Of a DNA stretch of 47,073 nucleotides, positions 40,812 through 47,073 are shown piece by piece. The notes beneath the pieces are model-generated. The model made no database searches, was not told where the DNA came from, and saw nothing but the letters and a program-made list of their open reading frames with translations. A program made the translations under genes and the position numbers. Positions within the stretch are counted from its first letter, which is position 1. Every line of letters starts with the position of its first letter. Origin of the DNA: Gammaproteobacteria bacterium (GTDB lineage: Bacteria > Pseudomonadota > Gammaproteobacteria > SZUA-140). Location: the NCBI GenBank assembly GCA_003230085.1, contig QIGV01000083.1, positions 1 through 47,073 of the forward strand, read 5' to 3'.

Positions 40812-41351
40812 TTAGTTACCTGCAGATTTCCCGGCGCCACGACGCTGTTGCAAACGTTTACTTAATCGGGGGCTTACCCGCCAGTGACGCAATAGCAGAA
40901 TTTTATCGCCTCCCCGTTCTTCGCAGCAAACTGGGCAGGTCAGGTGGCATAGATAGAGATCTTTGGGTATCCGCCCTTCCTCCATTAAGTCCATTTGCAT
41001 TCCCCTGACCGGGTTGCTGAGCATGCTGACATTGCCATGGTGCAGAAAAGCCCTGACCATATAAGGGCTTGGGAAATTATGGACATGGCGGGACATTGAT
41101 GGGGCGTCCTCCAGAAGTCTTGTGATGGAGCCGCGCAATACCCCCGAACGCGTCAATATCAGCCTGGGCCAGGGCTCTTTGAATTGCAGTGCATCAATAG
41201 CCGCCTGCTGGCGTTGCAGGTATATCTCATAAGCGAGTGGCATATGTATCAGCATGGGTATGGGCAGCGTGTGTATTCGGAAGCCACCAAGATCGATATC
41301 GGTATCATGCCAGTCGGGATACGCCGGCGGGCAACCGCAGTTAAGGGTCAT
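40812..41351 (-). CDS. Unknown Cys/His-containing soluble protein
   Basis: The 179-aa protein is not hydrophobic. It has an N-terminal CGCPPAYPDWHDTD and a C-terminal CHLTCPVCCEERGG; the seven cysteines and nearby His could bind a metal cluster or form disulfides. Between these lies FEPWPRLILTRSGVLRG-like sequence of no known family. Its first 11 bp overlap the end of the mini-CcoN gene, so the two proteins are probably made together. Confidence 0.65.
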   Translation of the reverse strand: MTLNCGCPPAYPDWHDTDIDLGGFRIHTLPIPMLIHMPLAYEIYLQRQQAAIDALQFKEPWPRLILTRSGVLRGSITRLLEDAPSMSRHVHNFPSPYMVRAFLHHGNVSMLSNPVRGMQMDLMEEGRIPKDLYLCHLTCPVCCEERGGDKILLLRHWRVSPRLSKRLQQRRGAGKSAGN

Positions 41352-41865
41352 GCTGTTGGGAAAATACTGCCTTGGCCGTCAGAAAAACATTGGTAAAAAA
41401 TACCCAGAATCCAACACCCATGATGGTCGAAACTGTGGCGATTATCGGTCCGTAATAGGCATGAAGCTGATCGGCTGCCAGCGAGTTGTCCAGCAACAGG
41501 TACTGACCTTCGCGGATTCCGAAATACAGCAAGGTTGAATAGAAACCAGTAATGCCGACGACGGTCCACCAGAAGGAATGATTGACCATGCGCTGGGAAT
41601 AAACCGGTTTTCCTGAAATTGCCTGAAATAGATAGTAGGTGACCGCCATACAAAGTAAAACAACGCCGCCGACGACATTGATATGGGCATGGGCCAGCGG
41701 GTCAATCATATGCCCGGGGCCGCCATAGGGGCTTCCAATAGAGTCCAGCCACGCACGCACGGGTGGCAAAATCTGGATGACACCGTGCACGGTTCCAATG
41801 AAGAAAAACAGCGGTGAGGCCACGAGATATTTCAGCAGGATGCGTTGGTCTGGCAGTGATGACAT
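41341..41865 (-). CDS. Four-helix heme-copper oxidase subunit I-like protein (mini-CcoN), second copy
   Basis: The 174-aa protein has four membrane helices. The first contains His27 (FFIGTVHGVIQIL), and the second begins DPLAHAHINVVGGVVLL with His59 and His61, the HxHxN pattern of heme-copper subunit I. KPVYSQRMVNHSFWW follows, matching the YSLRL...HFW part of CcoN. CuB ligands and Tyr are missing. It is a diverged relative of the 176-aa protein at 19 kb, with a different N-terminus. A terminator separates it from the dynamin-like gene. Confidence 0.75.
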   Translation of the reverse strand: MSSLPDQRILLKYLVASPLFFFIGTVHGVIQILPPVRAWLDSIGSPYGGPGHMIDPLAHAHINVVGGVVLLCMAVTYYLFQAISGKPVYSQRMVNHSFWWTVVGITGFYSTLLYFGIREGQYLLLDNSLAADQLHAYYGPIIATVSTIMGVGFWVFFTNVFLTAKAVFSQQHDP

Positions 41866-41950
41866 GGGTGACTATCAGTAAAACTATGGCTATTTATAAT
41901 TATGTGCTACGGGGGGCCCATTCTGAATCCCGGGAAGTTTTGTCGCAAGA

Positions 41951-41980
41951 AAAAAAGCCCGGATCAAACCGGGCTTTTTT
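41951..41980. terminator. Bidirectional terminator
   Basis: AAAAAAGCCCGG and CCGGGCTTTTTT flank a 6-nt loop. On the minus strand it ends the dynamin-like gene's transcript before the mini-CcoN promoter region. Confidence 0.88.
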
Positions 41981-42053
41981 CCTCAATTCTCGATTAGTCT
42001 AGCGAATCTCATCAGGTGGCGCAAGCAGCGCCAGGTTTACAAAACCCTGGGAC

Positions 42054-44090
42054 TTAAACCGCTTCCCTGCTTTTCATAGGCTCTGTATCGATATCCGGAT
42101 TTTGTGAGGGAGCGCACTCTTCCAAAGTCTGCTGCATTTGTTTCAATGTGCTCACTTTGGCTTCCAGGTCGCGTTGTTTTTGTTGCAGGAGTTTGTGTTG
42201 GCCTTCAACGCTGTTTTTTGATTCTCTGATCTTGCTCAGCGTTTTCATATGCTGCTCAATACCCTTACGTTTATCCTGAATCTGGCTCACTAGCGGGTTA
42301 ATGAGTTCCTTCATCCAGGTATCCGCCTCTTTATTGGCATCGATAAATATCTGGCGCGCATGGCTGACCAAAGAGATAAAAAATTTCTTCACGACAAAGC
42401 TTTGTTCGCTCATGGTGGTAAAGCTGCTGTTACGGAATTCCTCCGATTTCAGGTAGAGCTGATCCAGGTCATTGCTGAAGATATGAAGCGGAAATTCTCT
42501 TGGTGGGGGGATTTTCAGGCCAAATTCTTTGTTGAATTTCTGATAGATATTATCAACCAGCGCCCGGGTTTCAACGGATTGGCGGCTGATGATCTGCATT
42601 GCGTCGCGCAGACTATCAAAAAACACCAACATACCGTTTTTAATCCCCCCGGTGGTCCAGCTACCGGACATGGACTTGCGGGTTCTCTCAATTACCCTGT
42701 CAATCGCATTGATATCCAGAGCATTGAACATACTTTTGGCTTGTAGCGCCAGCTTGCGCCGGTTGAGCTGGAAGCTTTTGACACACTCATAATATACGGC
42801 CTTCTTTTCCTTGGCTTTTTGCAACAAGTGCTGCACAACTTCTTCATTATTACCGCGCAGGGAGGCAAGTTCATTGACCTGCTGTTCAAGATCTTCCATT
42901 TGGTTGGCCAGCGGCGCATAGGCATCTGTGATCAGGATCTGGACCCCAGCAACCGTGTTTTCCCAAATAATATTTTGTTTGTCAGGCAGAATTTCATTGG
43001 CTAGCAGGTTTTCCAGGGCGATCAGGTTACTTCGTGCCAGCAATTCATGGTCGTTTCGGGTTTTGGCAAGCAGTGCCTTTTGGGCGGATACCGGGAAAAC
43101 ATTTTTTGAATCGATACCCAGCAGGTTGGCCGTTGCTTTGCATTGTTCAGCGATGGTGAATGCGACCTCTTCAGTCTCTTTCATCTCATCCCACAGGGTG
43201 TCAATCTTGTTGAGTACTGCCACTAACCCTTTTTGTTTATTGTTGCGGAACGCCACGATGTGATTTTGCCACATATCAAGATCACTGCGGGTTACTCCGG
43301 TATCTGCGGAGAGTACAAATATCACAGCCTGGGCGCTGGGTAGCATGTTCAGGGTCAATTCCGGTTCACTGCCCAAAGCATTCAGACCCGGTGTATCCAG
43401 AATCACCAACCCCTGTTTTAGCAGGGTATGAGGGAAGCTTATCAGGGCATGACGCCACACCGGGATTTCTGTCTGTGGTGGTGGCGCATCAGGGTCATCA
43501 CCTGTGCCCTGAGTGTTATTAGCATTGAAACTATCTGTATTGAACAAGCCGAGCTTCTCGGCATCTTCTTGGGAGACCATTTTTGTCTTGACGATCTCAC
43601 GAAAGGTTTCCGCCATTTGTTCTGGCGCATCGATATTCAGTGGCAGGTTGGTCCAATAGTTCTCCTCGTTCTTTAACTCGGAGAGGCTAATATCGCTTAG
43701 GCGGGTCTCGATCGGTAGTAGCTTGATATAGGCTTCATCTACTTCCAGGTCATAGAAGAGCTCGGTTGGGCACATGGTGGTTCGCCCGGCATCTGAGGGT
43801 AGTAGGCGACGTCCGTATTCGGCAAAAAATATAGCATTGATCAGCTCAGTCTTGCCGCGTGAAAACTCAGCAACAAAGGCAATGCTCAACTGGTCGTTAT
43901 TCAGTGCCTTGATGGCGTCGTAGATACGCAGCTCGAGCTCAGGATTTGCCAGGTCATGCTGGTTCAACCAGACATGGAACTGATTGATCGTCGTGGTGAG
44001 CGCTGCCTTCCAGTCGGCAAAGGCCTGCATCTGGCCCTTGAATTCCGCTTCCTGCAGGCCAATATTCATTTTTTGTATATTTGTCGCCAT
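42054..44090 (-). CDS. Bacterial dynamin-like GTPase
   Basis: The start MATNIQKMNIG (678 aa) has AAGGAAAC upstream; an 18-codon longer frame starts before it. The GTPase domain has G1 AEFSRGKTEL (about residues 74-83, first Gly replaced by Ala), G2 region RTTMCPTELFY, G3 VILDTPGLNALGSE and G4 NKID. Helical regions follow, including long coiled-coil stretches near the end (KLLQQKQRDLEAKVSTLKQM). Bacterial dynamins remodel membranes or repair them. The protein has no obvious membrane helix. It stands alone between terminators, near but not clearly in the respiratory island. Confidence 0.85.
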   Translation of the reverse strand: MATNIQKMNIGLQEAEFKGQMQAFADWKAALTTTINQFHVWLNQHDLANPELELRIYDAIKALNNDQLSIAFVAEFSRGKTELINAIFFAEYGRRLLPSDAGRTTMCPTELFYDLEVDEAYIKLLPIETRLSDISLSELKNEENYWTNLPLNIDAPEQMAETFREIVKTKMVSQEDAEKLGLFNTDSFNANNTQGTGDDPDAPPPQTEIPVWRHALISFPHTLLKQGLVILDTPGLNALGSEPELTLNMLPSAQAVIFVLSADTGVTRSDLDMWQNHIVAFRNNKQKGLVAVLNKIDTLWDEMKETEEVAFTIAEQCKATANLLGIDSKNVFPVSAQKALLAKTRNDHELLARSNLIALENLLANEILPDKQNIIWENTVAGVQILITDAYAPLANQMEDLEQQVNELASLRGNNEEVVQHLLQKAKEKKAVYYECVKSFQLNRRKLALQAKSMFNALDINAIDRVIERTRKSMSGSWTTGGIKNGMLVFFDSLRDAMQIISRQSVETRALVDNIYQKFNKEFGLKIPPPREFPLHIFSNDLDQLYLKSEEFRNSSFTTMSEQSFVVKKFFISLVSHARQIFIDANKEADTWMKELINPLVSQIQDKRKGIEQHMKTLSKIRESKNSVEGQHKLLQQKQRDLEAKVSTLKQMQQTLEECAPSQNPDIDTEPMKSREAV

Positions 44091-44295
44091 TGTTTCCTTT
44101 CCATTTACTCCCGCACAGGCTGCAGCCGTGCCCGCGATATGCACTTCATAGATATCGGAAAAATTACGAATTCTATGAATGTTTCACCTAAAAAGTGTGA
44201 CATCGGTTATAAAATTACTCGCCAGTCTTTGGCCTCAGTAGAGTGTCATCTGACGAAGTAACGTTTAGCGCTCTCTAATACATTGAATTTATTTA

Positions 44296-44601
44296 TTATT
44301 TATGCTCCATAAGGCGTTTAATATCAGCGGGTACAAATCTGGGCAATTGAATCCTGACGCGTTTGTTCCGGCCCGTTTGCCCTGATAACAAGCAAATATC
44401 GGACCGGGGCGTCTTAAATAGGCGGGATAGATAGAGGATCAGGTGTGCATTGGCCTGGCCATCGACAGGCGGCGCAGTAATTCTGATTTTGAGGCGCTGA
44501 TTGTGGAGCCCGACGACTTCATCCCTGCTGGCCCGTGGCTGGAGCCGGATATTCAAAATCAGATCTTTATTGATCCATTCGATGGCGGGTGGTGTGGCCA
44601 T
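44296..44601 (-). CDS. DUF167 / YggU family protein
   Basis: The 101-aa product starts at MATPPAIEW; a TTG four codons earlier is less likely. It shows the family pattern IRLQPRASRDEVVG, LKIRITAPPVDGQANAHLI and LLSGQTGRNKRVRI. The biochemical role of DUF167 is unknown. No partner gene such as yggT is adjacent in this window. Confidence 0.92.
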   Translation of the reverse strand: MATPPAIEWINKDLILNIRLQPRASRDEVVGLHNQRLKIRITAPPVDGQANAHLILYLSRLFKTPRSDICLLSGQTGRNKRVRIQLPRFVPADIKRLMEHK

Positions 44602-44664
44602 GACTGTGTGCAAGAATGATTGTATTTTTTCACCACGAATACAGAATATAAAGCTTAAAAAACC

Positions 44665-44785
44665 TTGGTATTAATTCCCTCTCCCTCCGGGAGAGGGTTA
44701 GGGAGCGGGAGTCTAATAGATTGTTTTTGTATCTATTCATCCCCTCACCCCAGCCCTCTCCCGGAGGGAGAGGGGGTATTTGAAA
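44665..44785. repeat. Palindromic repeat pair (REP-like)
   Basis: Two hairpins of the CCCTCTCCCGGAGGGAGAGGG type (about 44678-44697 and 44754-44774) lie in opposite orientation, flanked by GGTTAGGG / CCCCAGCC and ATAGAT / ATCTAT arms. It is the same class of repeat as those at 9.5, 13.85 and 14.85 kb. Confidence 0.75.
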
Positions 44786-44802
44786 TACTTTAAGGAAGAA
44801 AT

Positions 44803-47073
44803 TCAGAGCTTAATCTGAGAAGGCCGTTGCAAACGTTGACGTCGGTATTGCCAAGCCAGCCACATCAACAGTAACAGCAGCAGTCTTGCATCTATAGTAC
44901 CGATGCCGCCGTTACTGGAATTGCCGTTATCCGGGTCTTCCAGATCCGGGTCTGCCATTTGGATCGTGCTGTTCGCGGAGTCGCTATTGTTAGTGGTATT
45001 GATTTCACTGTTGGTGAATACACTGGCTGTGCTGGTAATTGTCCCGGGTTGCGTGGGCATCACATTGACACTCACCGAGAAGACTTCCGCACCGGCAACG
45101 ATGGCGCCAAGATCACAACTAACCGTATTCAGCGAGAGTGCGCAAGTACCTTGAGCGGGGGTGGCGGACTGGAATGTGACGTTTGAGGGGAGAATGTAAG
45201 TCCAGGTTACATTGTCGGTATAGAGCGCGCTGGTATTCGTAATGTTGGTCGCAAATGTCAGCAGTTGATTCTGAAAGACAGGTTCCGGAGTCACTGCTGC
45301 AGAGAGTGCCAGATCCGGGCGTCCACTGGAAAGAATAGTGGCATTATCTCCGACCACAGCAAACAGTTGCGTATTCCAGGCTGCGGCCAACAGATTTTGG
45401 TCAGTGGCTTCTTGAAATGAAATAAAGCTGTTGTCGGTGACGTCCAGGCTGGATAGGACAATACCGGCGTCAGCCGTCATCAGGTACTGTGTGCCATTCC
45501 ACTTCACATCATGAAGATTCAGCGTTGTACCAGCGTTGACTAAAGACCAGCTCACACCATCTGTGCTGGTAATGACCGTGCCGGTGTCGCCTACAGCGAC
45601 TAATTCAGAGCCACCTTTGATGATGCCATTTAATACCCGAGACGTTCCTGAAGTTCGTACGGTCCAGGTCACGCCATCAGGGCTGGTGATCAATGCGCCA
45701 TTCTCACCGACGACCACATAAATCGCATTGCCGCTATCCCAGGCCGCCGCAGTGAGTCTTGCGGCGGTATTGCTGGTTCGCAGGGTCCATGTGATCCCAT
45801 CAGAACTGGTGATCACAGTGCCAGCATCGCCGACGGCGATAAATTGGCCGTTGCCGCTGGTGATGCCGTTCAGTATCTGAGTCGTTGCAGAATTACCGGT
45901 TTGATTCGTCCAGGCTAGACCATCCGGGCTGGTGATCACGGTGCCGGCATTGCCCACGGCGACGAAGGAAGGGTTACCCCAGGCAATCGCATTTAATGGA
46001 ACCATGGTTGTGGAACTGGCGGTCTGATCTGCCCAGGTAGCACCATCCGGGCTGGTGACCACGGTGCCAAGATCGCCGACCGCAACAAAAGTGGCATTCC
46101 CCCAGGCAGTGCCCAGTAAGTGAGCGGATTGCTGGGTGACATCGGTAGAAACAGCGGTCCAGGTAATGCCATCCGGGCTGCTCAGTAGTGTTTCCTTGCC
46201 TGTCGCAATGTACTGGCCATTGATTGCATTCCAGACAACGCCCTGTAGTTGGGCTGCGGTATTCGAGACCTCAATGTTCCAGGTCTCGGCATCCGGGCTG
46301 GTCATGATAAAGCCATTGGTGCCAACACTGACATACTGGCCATTGGTGTCATCCCAGGTTATTTCATAGAGTGTTTGTGTCGTGGGCGGGTTGGGGCTGA
46401 GGTTTACAGGGGGCGCCCAACTGAAGCCATTATTACTCGTCAATACGGTACCACTGCTACCGACCGCAACATATTCCATCCGCGTCCCGTTCCAGACCAG
46501 GCCGCGCAAAATGAGGCTGGCCGTATCCTGGTGTCGTATTGCCCAGGTGATCCCGTCCGCGCTGGTCAAGATGACGCCGGAGCTGCCCACGGCAACGAAT
46601 TGCTTGAAAGTATCGTTCCAGATGATCCTTCGCAGCAGTGCGCCGGTACCCGAATTCCGCGCTGTCCAGGTCACGGCATCCGGGCTACTTAGCAGTACAC
46701 CCTGGGAGCCAACGGTCACAAACAGGGAAAGGTCCGGGCTCCAGGCAACACTAAAAAGTCCAAGTCCGTTGCTGACACCGGTGGTCTGGAACGTCCAGTT
46801 GTCGCCGTCCAGACTGGTGATCACGAGACCGCGATCACCGGAGATGACATACAGCGGGTTGGTCGCCGAACCATTCCAGGTAATGCCATAGAGTTGGTAA
46901 AGTACGTCTATCGACTGGGCTGTCCAGTTTGTGCCATCGCTGCTGGTCATGATCATACCGCTGGACCCGGTGGCAATATAGCGGCTACCGTCCCAGAGGA
47001 TTTCCTGTAGCTCGTTAAAATCAGGTACCGGGTTGACCGAAGTCCACTGCGTGTTGGCGGCATGAGTGGTGGC
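44803..47073 (-). CDS. Large repetitive beta-propeller-like exported protein, C-terminal part (5' end outside window)
   Basis: The frame is open to the right edge: 756 codons are present and the N-terminus lies outside the window. About 14 repeats of 40-45 residues share the pattern W(N/G)...YVAVG..GTVLTSPDG(I/V)TW, which resembles Ycf48/BNR-type propeller blades and could make two seven-bladed propellers. A DUF11-like domain follows (LTFATNITNTSALYTDNVTW), then a linker and a C-terminal tail of the GlyGly-CTERM/JDVT-CTERM type: GGIGTIDARLLLLLLMWLAW followed by YRRQRLQR. The tail suggests surface sorting by a rhombosortase-type peptidase. Nothing shows what it binds. Confidence 0.8.
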   Translation of the reverse strand, partial: ATTHAANTQWTSVNPVPDFNELQEILWDGSRYIATGSSGMIMTSSDGTNWTAQSIDVLYQLYGITWNGSATNPLYVISGDRGLVITSLDGDNWTFQTTGVSNGLGLFSVAWSPDLSLFVTVGSQGVLLSSPDAVTWTARNSGTGALLRRIIWNDTFKQFVAVGSSGVILTSADGITWAIRHQDTASLILRGLVWNGTRMEYVAVGSSGTVLTSNNGFSWAPPVNLSPNPPTTQTLYEITWDDTNGQYVSVGTNGFIMTSPDAETWNIEVSNTAAQLQGVVWNAINGQYIATGKETLLSSPDGITWTAVSTDVTQQSAHLLGTAWGNATFVAVGDLGTVVTSPDGATWADQTASSTTMVPLNAIAWGNPSFVAVGNAGTVITSPDGLAWTNQTGNSATTQILNGITSGNGQFIAVGDAGTVITSSDGITWTLRTSNTAARLTAAAWDSGNAIYVVVGENGALITSPDGVTWTVRTSGTSRVLNGIIKGGSELVAVGDTGTVITSTDGVSWSLVNAGTTLNLHDVKWNGTQYLMTADAGIVLSSLDVTDNSFISFQEATDQNLLAAAWNTQLFAVVGDNATILSSGRPDLALSAAVTPEPVFQNQLLTFATNITNTSALYTDNVTWTYILPSNVTFQSATPAQGTCALSLNTVSCDLGAIVAGAEVFSVSVNVMPTQPGTITSTASVFTNSEINTTNNSDSANSTIQMADPDLEDPDNGNSSNGGIGTIDARLLLLLLMWLAWQYRRQRLQRPSQIKL

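Noticed and set aside
44803-47073. A CRISPR or other short DNA repeat array
   Set aside because: The repetition is at the protein level with varied DNA, a continuous reading frame and no uniform spacers.

Overview
The window looks like chromosomal DNA from a respiring Gram-negative proteobacterium, most likely a gammaproteobacterium. The gene order rpoN-hpf-ptsN-hprK-rapZ-EIIA(Man)-ptsH-ptsI-mgtE is typical of beta/gamma-proteobacteria that keep a regulatory PTS without sugar permeases. Lipoproteins, a diheme cytochrome c4 and CcoG/CcoS-type oxidase assembly factors fit this. Species and lifestyle cannot be read from the sequence; an autotrophic or lithotrophic lifestyle would be a guess.

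Left part (1-16.5 kb), mostly housekeeping. It holds the C-terminus of RpoN, ribosome hibernation factor, the nitrogen/carbon regulatory PTS (EIIA-Ntr, HPr kinase, RapZ, EIIA-Man, HPr, EI), an MgtE Mg2+ transporter, a convergent hydantoinase A-like gene, a GldA/F/G-like ABC cluster ending in a DUF4340 protein, mutM, and a polytopic membrane protein on the minus strand. A 270-bp terminal-inverted-repeat element (MITE-like) sits between ptsH and ptsI. GC-rich palindromic repeats of one general type lie at about 9.4, 13.85, 14.85 and 44.7 kb.

Middle part (16.5-42 kb), an extended respiratory island. Its centre is a divergent C-family (cbb3-like) heme-copper oxidase: a 469-aa CcoN-like subunit with all metal ligands and the cross-linking tyrosine but Gln where canonical CcoN has Glu323, and a CcoO-like monoheme subunit with an enlarged N-terminal region. 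No CcoP is present in the window. Around these are many small membrane proteins, including six single-helix proteins of only 26-54 aa, a CcoS-like protein, a CcoG ferredoxin-like protein, three further c-type cytochromes (c4 and two membrane-anchored monoheme proteins), two four-helix 'mini-CcoN' proteins with a HxH motif but no CuB ligands, a membrane-anchored SUMF1/FGE-fold protein without catalytic cysteines, a thioredoxin-like lipoprotein, and two related two-helix proteins sharing PxWGxRP and PWFDxG motifs. The core genes (24.3-28.2 kb) form a likely operon with a good sigma70-type promoter upstream and a strong terminator downstream. The accessory genes (28.5-32 kb) overlap or nearly touch, suggesting translational coupling. 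My inference is that these genes build one elaborate oxygen-reducing complex, or two related ones, fed by cytochrome c4.

Right part (38-47 kb). A MotA/ExbB-like protein is paired with a MotB-like membrane helix fused to a von Willebrand A domain, an unusual combination. Then come a second mini-CcoN gene overlapping a Cys/His-rich protein, a dynamin-like GTPase, a DUF167/YggU protein, and the 3' portion of a very long repetitive secreted protein (about 14 blade-like repeats, a DUF11-type domain and a C-terminal sorting-signal-like tail) that runs off the window end.
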